Source: G963677445 sp963678275
GTDB taxonomy: Bacteria; Bacteroidota; Ignavibacteria; Ignavibacteriales; Melioribacteraceae
Assembly: GCA_963678275.1 (NCBI GenBank)
Contig: OY782765.1
Location: 5,270,001 to 5,334,000 of the forward strand
Reading direction: 5' to 3'
DNA length: 64,000 bases
Positions 9,253-17,461 of the stretch are shown here, piece by piece; the stretch's first letter is position 1; the number at the start of each line of letters is the position of its first letter. The notes beneath the pieces are model-generated. The model did no database searches, was not told where the DNA came from, and saw only the letters and a program-made list of their open reading frames with translations. The position numbers were made by a program, and so were the translations under genes.

Positions 9253-9768
9253 TTACTGAAAGGAGTCGAATATCTGTAGATAAGTTTCGTAATCACCTTC
9301 GCTGAAACAAACAAAAGTGACATTTTCTATTTCCTCATATTTCTCCAGGAATTCCATTGTGGTTTTAATGGCGATTCGGGTTGCCCTGATAAGAGGGAAA
9401 CGATAAGCGCCTGTGCTTATTGAAGGAAACGCTATTGTTTTTATACCATTTTCTTTAGCCAGCTTAAGTGAATTCCTGTAGCAGAGGGTCAGCAGGTCAT
9501 CCTCTTTGTTTCTTCCGCCATTCCAGACAGGTCCCACTGTGTGGATTATATATTCGGCGGGCAGGTTATAACCTTTAGTAATTTTTGCTTCGCCTGTCGC
9601 GCAGCCGTTTAAGGTTTTGCATTCCTCAAGTAATTCCGGACCTGCCGCTCGATGAATAGCTCCGTCTACTCCTCCTCCCCCTAAAAGTGAACTATTAGCG
9701 GCGTTTACAATCGCATCCACTTTAAGTTTTGTAATATCCCCCTGAATAATTTCTATTCTTTCCAGCAT
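9253..9768 (-). CDS. Macrodomain protein (O-acetyl-ADP-ribose deacetylase type)
   Basis: 171 residues, full-length MacroD/YmdB-type domain. Motifs: GDITKLKVDAIVNAANSSLLGGGGVDGAIHRAAG (in order across residues 10-43) and the phosphate-binding loop FPSISTGAYRFP (about 115-126). This subclass hydrolyses O-acetyl-ADP-ribose and removes mono-ADP-ribose from proteins. The 18 bp gap to the serine-hydrolase lipoprotein suggests co-transcription but no obvious joint pathway. No fused or neighbouring ADP-ribosyltransferase is visible. Confidence 0.94.
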   Translation of the reverse strand: MLERIEIIQGDITKLKVDAIVNAANSSLLGGGGVDGAIHRAAGPELLEECKTLNGCATGEAKITKGYNLPAEYIIHTVGPVWNGGRNKEDDLLTLCYRNSLKLAKENGIKTIAFPSISTGAYRFPLIRATRIAIKTTMEFLEKYEEIENVTFVCFSEGDYETYLQIFDSFQ

Positions 9769-10080
9769 GTTTGTTGTCCCAAAAATTTAAACTTACATGC
9801 TAAAAATCTGAAAAAACATTGAAAAATTAAACATATTAATTCATTTAAATTATTTTGCAGTGAGCCAGCTCAAAATTAAAGTTTAAATTTATTTACAACG
9901 GTATAAAGTGATTTCGCCGCGGGAAGGCATAATTCACAGGTTTTTCACAATCTCCGTGGGACAATGGCGACACTTGATTTTTTCGTTGTTTCGTCTATTT
10001 AAATAATTTATACCATCCCGGAAGTTCCCCGCGTCCCGCCTGCCCCACAGCGCCGGGTAAAATCCCAACGCGAAGAAGAA

Positions 10081-11230
10081 CAGGATTTACAGGATTGTAT
10101 TGATGAACAGGATAAATATTGGGCATAGGCAGCGCAGGCCTCTTTTGCCCTCCTCATTACAAAATGAACAACACCAATAGAACCACAAACCCGCTCATCA
10201 TACTCTTACTCATACTCCTATTCTTACTCAGATTTTTTCCCATTCATAATTCATAATTCACCATTCACAATTCATCAAATCCCCAACCACAAAGAGCGCA
10301 AAGAAGGCACAAAGGACACAAGGAAAATAACACCGCGCCTTCAGGCCGGTGACTCATGAAGAATCCCGTCACCCCAATAAGGCTTTAGCCCAAAGAGAAC
10401 TTAGCGGGAGAATAACAGTTTGTGCACATTCCAAACCCTCCAATCCCAGAACCATGATTAAAGGATTTAAGGATTACCTGGTTTATAACCTGTATCGGAG
10501 ACGCAAAAGGTTGTAGTTTCACGCGGGTAAATTCCACGCAAAGACCACGAAAGGAAAAGAAATCGCAAAGAGCGCCAAGAAGAACAGGATTTACAGGATT
10601 GTATTGATGAACAGGATAAATAATCGGCATCAGCAGCGCAATCCTCTTTTGCCTCCTCACTACAAAATGAATACTGCCAATAAAACTATAAATCCGTTTG
10701 TTATACTCCTATTTTTTTCATTCACAATTCATAATTCACCATTCACAATTCACCAAACCCCCAACCACAAAGAGCGCAAAGAAGGCACAAAGAGCACAAG
10801 GAAAATAACACCGCGCCTTCAGGCCTGTGACTCATGAAGAATCCCGTCACCCCAATAAGGCTTTAGCCCAAAGAGAACTTAGCGGGAGAATAACAGTTTG
10901 TGCACATTCCAATCCCTCCAATCCCAGAACCATGATTAAAGGATTTAAGGATTACCTGATTTATAACCGGTATCGGAGACGCAAAAGGTTTTAGTTTCAC
11001 GCGGGTAAATTCCACGCAAAGGCCGCGAAAGGAAAAGAAATCGCAAAGAGCGCAAAGAAGAACAGGATTTACAGGATTGTATTGATGAACAGGATAAAAA
11101 AAAGGCATCGGCAGCGCAATCCTCTTTCCCCATCCTCATTACAAAATGAATACTGCCAATAAAACTATAAATCCAGTCATCCTACTCTTATTTTTTTCCC
11201 CATTCATAATTCATCATTCACCATTCACCA
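10081..11230 (+). repeat. Imperfect tandem repeat, ~0.5 kb unit, 2.3 copies
   Basis: Units start at CAGGATTTACAGGATTGTAT at 10081, 10585 and 11063 (steps of 504 and 478 bp; the third is partial). Each carries the stereotyped segments CACAAAGAGCGCAAAGAAGG, ATTAAAGGATTTAAGGATTA and runs of ATTCATAATTCACCATTCAC. Apparent ORFs across it are the same frame repeated and have no protein-like character. 9769-10080 holds nothing I can support. Confidence 0.8.
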
Positions 11231-11241
11231 TTAATTTCCTC

Positions 11242-11534
11242 TTGCATAAAAAACCAATATTCATTAATTTAGGAATGACTGATTGTGTTTGGGGTAATAA
11301 GCGCTTGAATTAGCGAATGATTGTTTTATACGATATAGATTAAATATGTTTTACATGGCCAAAATAGGAGTAATGTGAGTTACGTGGCGGAGCTGTGTAG
11401 ATAACAGCGGTTAAGTACAATTTATCCCTACGGGACTGAATTTTATGGCATGGCCATCCCCACGGGGTAAATTATTGCTTGCTAAGATGATACCAATATT
11501 TTTTTTGAGCAATAATGTGTAAAATTCTTAATAG
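11242..11534 (+). promoter_or_regulatory. Conserved leader L1 upstream of ABC-3C cassette (attI-like candidate)
   Basis: About 290 bp that recurs in opposite orientation at 52367-52767. Shared blocks include TTGCATAAAAAACCAATATT, TAGGAATGACTGATTGT, GGGGTAATAAGCGCT, GGCGGAGCTGTGTAGAT, AACAGCGGTTA, TTTTATGGCATGGCCATCCC and GAGCAATAATGT. In both copies homology ends at AAAATTCTTAxxx directly before a GTT core (GTTAAAC here, GTTAGCC in the other). This is the expected layout for an integron attachment site and leader, but no integrase gene is present, so the role is inferred. Confidence 0.6.
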
Positions 11535-11556
11535 TTAAACGGTCGCTATTGCGCCC

Positions 11557-11598
11557 GTCTAACGGAGTTGCGGATTACCATCCGCCACACCGTTGTGC
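11557..11598 (+). other. Short attC-like hairpin before the ABC-3C cassette
   Basis: GTCTAAC (fits RYYYAAC) then AACGG...CCGTT and TGCGGA/TCCGCC stems, ending in core GTTGTGC (11592-11598). At 42 bp it is shorter than usual attC sites. Together with GTTAAAC at 11534 it would bound a gene-less mini-cassette. Confidence 0.45.
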
Positions 11599-11638
11599 AA
11601 GAACTGTTGAATAAATAGAACACAGGACTGTTGATCCC

Positions 11639-12847
11639 ATGACAGACAAAACAGACAAATATTCAGCACCGCAGCAAGCACTTGGCTATATGTATCAGCC
11701 TCGGTACGCACTTCACCGTATTTTGACGCTACCGGAAGATACAACGTGTTTGCTTGAAGCAGATGATGATATAGACTATAATGATCCAGAAGAGGGAAGG
11801 CTGTTGGCGTCTCTAAAACACAAAGCTCCTGGCGATAAACTCACTGATCTCTCACCTGATTTTTGGAAATCTGTTCGCATTTGGGCGACTTTCGCTATAG
11901 CCAACCCGAATACTATTTCCGACACATCCTTTTTTCTGATTACCACAGGTGAAATCCAAATAGGATCTTTCCTTTCCAATTTCACTACAGGCAGTGCTGA
12001 GCGGAAACCTCCCGATGAGCTTACAGAAACGGCCATGGATGTCATTAGTAAGTCGGATGCGAAACTCCTGAAATCGATTCATGCTCAGCTTACCAGTATG
12101 GATGCGATGCTATTGGAAGGGCTTTTCTCAAAGATTACAATCTTCGATTGCCAAGAGAGAATCGACGATGTTCCTTCAAAAATAATGGCACTAATGAGGG
12201 CCGTGCGACCTCAACACCGAAAACCAGTTTTTGAACGCCTTGAAGGCTGGTGGAACGATCAATGTGTCAATTTAATGACAGGGAAGCGCTCCGAGCCACT
12301 CTTGGGTCGCGAAGTGAGTGAAATGCTAGCCCATATTTCCGAGCAATTTAGGGATGATAACCTCCCGTTAGATTTCTTCGATGCTGAACCGGAGGAGGGG
12401 GTCGATCCTGTGCACGACAACAGAATCTTTGTACAACAACTGAGAGAAATTGGACTGAGGTCTGACCGGACTCGCCGCGCCATCCTAGATTATTACCGTG
12501 CCTACGAACAGCGATCATCATGGGCCAGAGAAAATATCACGATTACCGGTGAGGTTGAAAGGTACGATGATCGCTTAGTAGATGAGTGGCAAAGACTTAG
12601 AGAAGTTGTGTGCGAAGAACTCGAGGACGAGTGTCCCGAGGAAATACTGCGCAAAGCCGGCCGAAAAATCTATACAGACCTCTCCTCTGGATTGAATCCG
12701 AACCTCAGAATCAGACCGCAGGTCACAGAGTCATATGTGACAGTTGGCAGCTACCATATTTTGGCCAACGAGCCAACCCCTCGCGTATACTGGCATCCCC
12801 AATTTCTCAATCGAATACAGAATATATTGAAGGAGGTGAAGAAATGA
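11639..12847 (+). CDS. ABC-3C system effector/CTD component with nuclease-like N-terminus
   Basis: 402 residues. The N-terminus (PQQALGYMYQPRYALHRIL ... LLEADDDIDY ... ASLKHK, residues 9-60) resembles the DUF4297/Cap4-like PD-(D/E)xK nucleases: a conserved Q/GY segment, E-x-DD, then a K-x-K strand. The C-terminal half (LEGWWNDQCVNLMTG ... DYYRAYEQRSSWAREN ... YDDRLVDEWQRL) matches what I remember of the ABC-3C CTD7 family. ABC-three-component systems were defined by comparative genomics as conflict systems combining an effector-linked CTD protein, a small middle component and a DUF3732-type ABC ATPase, and all three occur here. It overlaps the next gene by 4 bp (ATGA). Nuclease activity is inferred. 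Confidence 0.75.
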   Translation: MTDKTDKYSAPQQALGYMYQPRYALHRILTLPEDTTCLLEADDDIDYNDPEEGRLLASLKHKAPGDKLTDLSPDFWKSVRIWATFAIANPNTISDTSFFLITTGEIQIGSFLSNFTTGSAERKPPDELTETAMDVISKSDAKLLKSIHAQLTSMDAMLLEGLFSKITIFDCQERIDDVPSKIMALMRAVRPQHRKPVFERLEGWWNDQCVNLMTGKRSEPLLGREVSEMLAHISEQFRDDNLPLDFFDAEPEEGVDPVHDNRIFVQQLREIGLRSDRTRRAILDYYRAYEQRSSWARENITITGEVERYDDRLVDEWQRLREVVCEELEDECPEEILRKAGRKIYTDLSSGLNPNLRIRPQVTESYVTVGSYHILANEPTPRVYWHPQFLNRIQNILKEVKK

Positions 12848-13332
12848 AGGCGTGGAATAATCGGCCGCGCGAATTGCGCAATCTATTCAATCCGGCATTT
12901 CTTGGAGTGATCATGCTAAGGGCGATTCATGAATTTGGGAATGAAGACGGCAAGCCGATGCCTTTCTCGCTGTGCTTGCTGATTCCCGCTTTATCTTTGC
13001 ATAAAGACACACGAGACATATTGAAAAGAGGGATACGGACGTATTTGGTGAAGATCGTAGAAGACAATCCGAAAGTTCTCGTTGAACTACCGGATAGGCT
13101 CACAGGGCTCTTTCCCTACACTATGGATGCACTCGGTTATCTCCTCGCGCAAGGCTCAATCGTGATTCACGAGAATGGACACATTTCAGCGATTGAGGGT
13201 TCCGTCCAAAAGGCCATTTCAGGAACTCAAGAAACCCAAGACTGTCAAAAGGTTGCACGATCCTTGGGGCGCAAATTTGCTCAAATCTCAGACAGAGCTA
13301 CGGTCTACACAATGTTAGGAATTCGCCCATGA
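12844..13332 (+). CDS. ABC-3C system middle component
   Basis: 162 residues from ATG 12844, which overlaps the stop of the previous gene (ATGA) and has a near-perfect Shine-Dalgarno AGGAGGTG just upstream; the in-frame upstream extension from 12610 would be an overlap artefact. The sequence MKAWNNRPRELRNLFNPAFL ... GKPMPFSLCLLIPALSLHK has the N-P-A-F-L/pro-rich pattern of the three-component ABC system middle-component families. These are small all-helical/wHTH-like proteins thought to couple the effector to the ATPase. No catalytic residues are recognisable. Downstream overlap with the ATPase gene is again ATGA, so translation of the three genes is coupled. Confidence 0.8.
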   Translation: MKAWNNRPRELRNLFNPAFLGVIMLRAIHEFGNEDGKPMPFSLCLLIPALSLHKDTRDILKRGIRTYLVKIVEDNPKVLVELPDRLTGLFPYTMDALGYLLAQGSIVIHENGHISAIEGSVQKAISGTQETQDCQKVARSLGRKFAQISDRATVYTMLGIRP

Positions 13333-15269
13333 AAATCAGAGAGATTCTACTTTACAGTCACGAAGGTGACTTGCGGCACCTATCGTTCAATCTTCAAGGG
13401 CTAAATATAATCACGGGGCGATCATCGACCGGAAAATCTGCTATCTCGGAAATAGTCGAATATTGTATGGGTAGAAGCACGTTTCAGGTGCCTGAAGGAA
13501 CAATTCGAGACAAGGTCAGCTGGTACGGAGTCATATTTCAATTCACAGGTGAGCAGGTACTCATTGCAAAACCGGCCCCAGCCACGAACGCTTCAAGTTG
13601 TTCCCGAGCGATGATCCGCAGAGGTGGGAACATCCAAGTGCCAGAGTTTGGTGACCTCCTGTGCAACGCAGATGATGATGCTGTGGTATCGCTCCTATCC
13701 GAGATGCTTGGTATTCCCGAGAATCAGACTGCAGTCGCTACAGAGCACAGCCGTTCAAGTTTCAGCACAAACGTTAAGCACACGTTCTATTATCTATTTC
13801 AAAAGCAAGGGCTAATCGCTAATAAGGATCTTCTTTTCTATCGGCAGAATGAGCCTCACATACCGCAAGCGATAAAGGACACATTCCCAATACTTATGGG
13901 GATTGCACCTGACGATTCATACGAAAAGGAAACGAAACTGCGAACAGCTCGCAGGGACCTAAAGATACTCCAGAAACAACTTTCTGATGCCCGGAACTTT
14001 TCTGATCAATTGAATATTCGTGCGGTTGCATTACTCTCTGAAGCACAGCAAGTCGGCATAGTCTCGAAGGGAGCAATGCCCGACACAACTGAATCAATAC
14101 TTTCGGAGTTGCGGGCTGTCGAAAGTTGGAAGCCTGCCCCGGTTCCTGACGAAGACGTTGCCCGCATTGCCTCAATTGAAGATGAGATTGATCAGCTGAG
14201 AAAGCTTCGTCGTTCCTTAGAAGAGAATCTAAAAGCCACTATTCAGTTTACCGAAAGAGAAAATGGATTTACAGATGAAGCGAGTGAACAGAAGAGCCGA
14301 TTAGAGTCAATTAAAGCACTCCCTCGAAATCGACAAACTGGGGAATGGCAGTGGCCTTTCAGCGAACCGAATCTAGGAATGCAGACATCAATTGCAGAAG
14401 CCATTCTCGGCGAACTAAAATCACTGGAAAACGAGCTCGAAGCGGTAACGGGTGAGCGACCCAAAATGGAGAAACTGATCAGGGAGCTGACCGAAGAAAG
14501 AGATCGAATAAGTGAGAAATTTCGAGCAAAGCATGAAGAGCTAGCGGCAGCAATCGCCGCAAACGAAAAGATCGCGCAGATGGGTAATCGAAATGCTGCG
14601 GCGGCGAGAACAGTCGGTCGAGTCAGCCTCTTCCTTGAAACCTACACTCCAGAAAACGATTTCAGGGAGCTTGAGGAGCGCATTGAGAATAAGATCAAAC
14701 AAGTTAAACTGCTTGAAGATGACATAGGAGCAGATAACAGCCAAGAGAGGCTGATATCTATTCTAAACATCATCTCAAATCAGATGAGAACCTATTCAGA
14801 ATACTTGGATGCTGAATTCTCCGACCGCCCCTTGCGATTCGACCTAAGTCGCCTTACTGTGGTGATTGACCGCAATGAGCGTCCTATTTTCATGAATAAT
14901 ACCGGGGGAGGTGCAAACCACCTTGCATACCACCTCGCGGCATTACTTTCCATCCATCATTACTCGTTTACGCACGGCCGCCCGATTCCATCATTTTTGA
15001 TGTTAGATCAACCGACTCAGGTCTATTTCCCTTCAGAAGAGCGTTACAAAGCATCTTCCGGTTCTGTGGTAGATACTGAGAGAGATTCTGATCTTGAAAA
15101 AGTCCGTAGCCTTTTTCAAATGCTCTACCGGTTCTGCACGGAAGAATGCAAGGGATTCCAAATCATCGTATCCGAACACGCAAATATGCGGGATAAATGG
15201 TTTCAGGAGTCTCTTGTTGAGGAACCTTGGACTAAACCTCCTGCCCTTATTCCTGATGATTGGACATGA
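13329..15269 (+). CDS. ABC-3C system SMC/RecN-like ATPase (DUF3732 type)
   Basis: 646 residues. N-terminal Walker A in LNIITGRSSTGKSAISEIVEYC (about residues 27-47), a long central coiled-coil-forming segment (roughly 200-460, rich in E/K/R heptads such as LRKLRRSLEENLKA and RELTEERDRISEKFRAKHEE), and a C-terminal ATPase half with signature-like NNTGGGANHLAYHLAALLSIHHY and Walker B SFLMLDQPTQVYFP (about 553-566), then IIVSEHAN. In DUF3732 proteins the Walker B reads LDQPSQVYFP, as here. It is the likely sensor/motor of the ABC-3C system. Third gene of a tight operon; the cassette's attC-like hairpin begins 59 bp after the stop. Confidence 0.9.
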   Translation: MKIREILLYSHEGDLRHLSFNLQGLNIITGRSSTGKSAISEIVEYCMGRSTFQVPEGTIRDKVSWYGVIFQFTGEQVLIAKPAPATNASSCSRAMIRRGGNIQVPEFGDLLCNADDDAVVSLLSEMLGIPENQTAVATEHSRSSFSTNVKHTFYYLFQKQGLIANKDLLFYRQNEPHIPQAIKDTFPILMGIAPDDSYEKETKLRTARRDLKILQKQLSDARNFSDQLNIRAVALLSEAQQVGIVSKGAMPDTTESILSELRAVESWKPAPVPDEDVARIASIEDEIDQLRKLRRSLEENLKATIQFTERENGFTDEASEQKSRLESIKALPRNRQTGEWQWPFSEPNLGMQTSIAEAILGELKSLENELEAVTGERPKMEKLIRELTEERDRISEKFRAKHEELAAAIAANEKIAQMGNRNAAAARTVGRVSLFLETYTPENDFRELEERIENKIKQVKLLEDDIGADNSQERLISILNIISNQMRTYSEYLDAEFSDRPLRFDLSRLTVVIDRNERPIFMNNTGGGANHLAYHLAALLSIHHYSFTHGRPIPSFLMLDQPTQVYFPSEERYKASSGSVVDTERDSDLEKVRSLFQMLYRFCTEECKGFQIIVSEHANMRDKWFQESLVEEPWTKPPALIPDDWT

Positions 15270-15327
15270 TTCAGAATCAGGAAGGTATTTGTACCTTCAA
15301 AGAAACCCGATAGAACCAATGATAGAT

Positions 15328-15387
15328 GCACAACAAGACAAATCCAGCGTGTGCGGTAAACCGCGCCGCTGATTTGCGTCGTTAGTC
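15328..15387 (+). other. attC-like site closing the ABC-3C cassette
   Basis: R'' GCACAAC (15328-15334), stem CAAATCcAGCG (15339-15349) / CGCTGATTTG (15367-15376) with one unpaired C, inner hairpin GCGGTAAACCGC, R' GTTAGTC (15381-15387). At 60 bp it lies within the attC size range. R'' is the exact complement of the core at the left end of the same cassette. It could also act as a weak transcription terminator. Confidence 0.6.
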
Positions 15388-15464
15388 GGTTGTCTTTTCA
15401 TTACCCACTGGTTTTCATATAGAACCATTCACCAATTATCCTTTCAATTGTTAATTGTTCATTA

Positions 15465-16478
15465 TTAATTATTAATTGCGGTATTGCCATAGTTATTCAG
15501 GAACCGGGCGTCCATCCAGTAGATATTTCCATTGCCGTTTTCAGGGCCGGTCTTAATTTTCAGGTATTCATTCCATGAAAGGGGTTTTTCGGACCACGCG
15601 GGATGCGCTTCCCCCTGCAAATTAAAAAAGAGGTATTTACCGTCGGGTGAAAGAACAGGCATTCTTGCCACTCCTTTGTAAAAATTAACTTCGGCAAGAT
15701 AAGTGGCTTCATTAAATACTCCATCTTTTCCCCTGCCTGAGAAAAATATTCCCTCCGGCAGATTATCTCCTCTCCTGAAGCTGGAAAAAAGGAGATATTT
15801 TTCATCCGGGTGAATATAAATCCAGGCGTCAAGTCCGGGTGAGTTGACATTTCCGCCAAGATTTACCGGCTGCCGGTAAACGCCTTCCTTAAATTCTGAA
15901 AGATAAATATCTGTTGAGCCAAATCCATCTTTTCGGGGGGAAACAAAATAGAGATTACCATTCGCGGCAACCGAGGGATGAAATTCATGTTCTTTTGTAT
16001 TGACCGGTTCCCCCGGGTTTACCGGTTCTCCCCAGCCTTGCTCATTTCGGGTAACTTTCCAGATGTCACTTTTTTCTTCGGGTGGTCCTGTGTTTTTAAG
16101 AGGACGGCGGGAATCAAAGAATATGGTATTGCCGTCAGATGAAACAGACGGGTGATCATCGCTGTATTTGCCCGAAAAAGAGGGGATAAAGGGCTCGCTC
16201 CATATACCATCCTTTTTTTTCATGCAGACTATCACTTTGTAGGGTTGTCCGGCTACCACATAATAAACCTCATTCAGATCAGGAGTGAACACCGCCCCGC
16301 TATGGATGTGATATCCGGAAGATATAATCTCTTTAGCGAAAATTACCGGTTTCGAGGAATCAGGTTTTTGGCCGAAATAATCTCCTGAAAGGTTGGAAAT
16401 TCTGTCTGTTTGGCGTGTGCAAAATGTAAGTGTTAATAATAAGCTGAAGAGCAACAGTTTTTTGGTCATGATCATCAT
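15465..16478 (-). CDS. PD40/WD40-like beta-propeller lipoprotein
   Basis: 337 residues. The N-terminal signal LLLFSLLLTLTFC with Cys gives a lipoprotein. Repeating units of the TolB-type PD40 form are clear: HSGAVFTPDLNEVYYV, DDHPSVSSDGNTIFFDS, EFHPSVAANGNLYFVS, DAWIYIHPDEKYLLFSS, ARMPVLSPDGKYLFFN. Propellers of this class mediate protein or glycan contacts in the periplasm; no enzymatic motif is visible. Three Met codons (16478, 16475, 16469) could start translation; the third gives the tightest signal peptide. The gene stands alone between repeat-rich spacers. Confidence 0.85.
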   Translation of the reverse strand: MMIMTKKLLLFSLLLTLTFCTRQTDRISNLSGDYFGQKPDSSKPVIFAKEIISSGYHIHSGAVFTPDLNEVYYVVAGQPYKVIVCMKKKDGIWSEPFIPSFSGKYSDDHPSVSSDGNTIFFDSRRPLKNTGPPEEKSDIWKVTRNEQGWGEPVNPGEPVNTKEHEFHPSVAANGNLYFVSPRKDGFGSTDIYLSEFKEGVYRQPVNLGGNVNSPGLDAWIYIHPDEKYLLFSSFRRGDNLPEGIFFSGRGKDGVFNEATYLAEVNFYKGVARMPVLSPDGKYLFFNLQGEAHPAWSEKPLSWNEYLKIKTGPENGNGNIYWMDARFLNNYGNTAINN

Positions 16479-16681
16479 TCAAATTTTGTAATATTCTGAG
16501 GAAGAATGTAAGAAAATGAAGAGAAATATTATGAACCAAAATCGGGAACCGGTTGAGCTGTCAATGGGGTTGATTGAATATATTATAGGTCTCGCGGGAC
16601 TATTTGGAATGAAATCACACGAATGAATAACAGAAAAAAAATTATGCTGCTCAATAATTATCATTGTATCCCCGTGGGTAA

Positions 16682-16852
16682 ATATGGTGTACCTGACGGC
16701 ACACAGTATATTTAACGTATCTCTTTTTTACCAATATGATGTCCCTAACGGGACAAAAAATATTTCTTGTTTTATACGATTGCCCCGTTAGGGGCAAAAT
16801 ATTGGTAGAATAAAAGAAGAAATAAATGAGTGTGCCGTCAGGTACACCATAT
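16682..16852. repeat. Nested triple inverted repeat
   Basis: Outer arms of 23 bp are perfectly complementary (16682-16704 with 16830-16852; arm starts ATATGGTGTACCTGACGGCA). Middle arms are TACCAATAT (16729-16737) / ATATTGGTA (16799-16807). Inner arms are CCCTAACGGG (16743-16752) / CCCGTTAGGG (16784-16793). No ORF lies inside. Confidence 0.9.
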
Positions 16853-17172
16853 CCCGACGCCCGTATTGCTGTTTACGATTGAGTTTCCCCGATCTATTTA
16901 TTCACCGGCTTTTTTCATACCCACTTGTTTTTATAGATTGCTTTAAAATGAAGCTTTATTACCTAAAAAAACAGAGTAAGAGTCGAAGTAAGGATTAGCC
17001 CTCCGGCGCAAAAAAGCGGCTTCGAGTCCGCTCAGCCTCCGGATGATCGCATTTGTTTCTGGTTCTGCCGATTATTCCATTAGGAGTTTAATTCTATGCA
17101 AAATGGTTAGAAATTTATTAACAAGTAGAAAGTTTTATTGCTAAGTATAAAATTTGTAGTTACTCGAGGTGT

Positions 17173-17333
17173 GTCCTCCCCCGTCAATGAAGAAGAGCGC
17201 TTCATTGCCACCCCCTCCGGCGGGGGACATTCTGATTGCTCGGATTGTCGAAAAATATCCCCCTTTGCCCCATAGGGAAGCCTGTGGCAGAGGGGTGGAT
17301 TCAAAGTGTTTTTCTTTGAAGACGGGGGAGGAC
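17173..17333 (-). repeat. Cruciform-forming dispersed element, copy 4 (inverted)
   Basis: Reverse-orientation copy of the 3556-3700 element, with outer arms GTCCTCCCCCGTC / GACGGGGGAGGAC. It keeps the AATGAAG...CTTCATT arm and the extra apical TGCCCCATAGGG insertion seen at 4280-4445. Flanked by a degenerate copy of the short TAGAATTTAACTCC motif (about 17080-17108). Confidence 0.85.
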
Positions 17334-17461
17334 TAACTCCGAGTAACTCGATAACTTTGTTTTTTCTGGCTCAGCCAGTTTATGAATATGATTGTTCCTA
17401 TATAACATTTTTTTTTGGTTCTGGCTTTGCCAGCCTGGATGATATTGCTCAACTACAAATT

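Larger units (their letters stand above)
11593..15381 (+). mobile_element. Integron-like cassette carrying a three-gene ABC-3C system
   Basis: Unit of ~3.8 kb bounded by G|TTGTGC at the left. Its exact reverse complement GCACAAC (15328) opens an attC-like hairpin after the last gene, and the right junction is G|TTAGTC. The first gene starts 46 bp inside the left boundary, as is usual in cassettes. By eye its base composition is more GC-rich than the surrounding host genes. Confidence 0.55.

Noticed and set aside
10385..11139. Repeated ORFs on the - strand with QYNPVNPVLL and similar strings
   Set aside because: They are the same frame read through each tandem unit, with no ribosome site, and vary with repeat indels; not protein-like.
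12610..12843. N-terminal extension of the ABC-3C middle component
   Set aside because: It overlaps the upstream gene in another frame. ATG 12844 has an AGGAGGTG site and an ATGA overlap.
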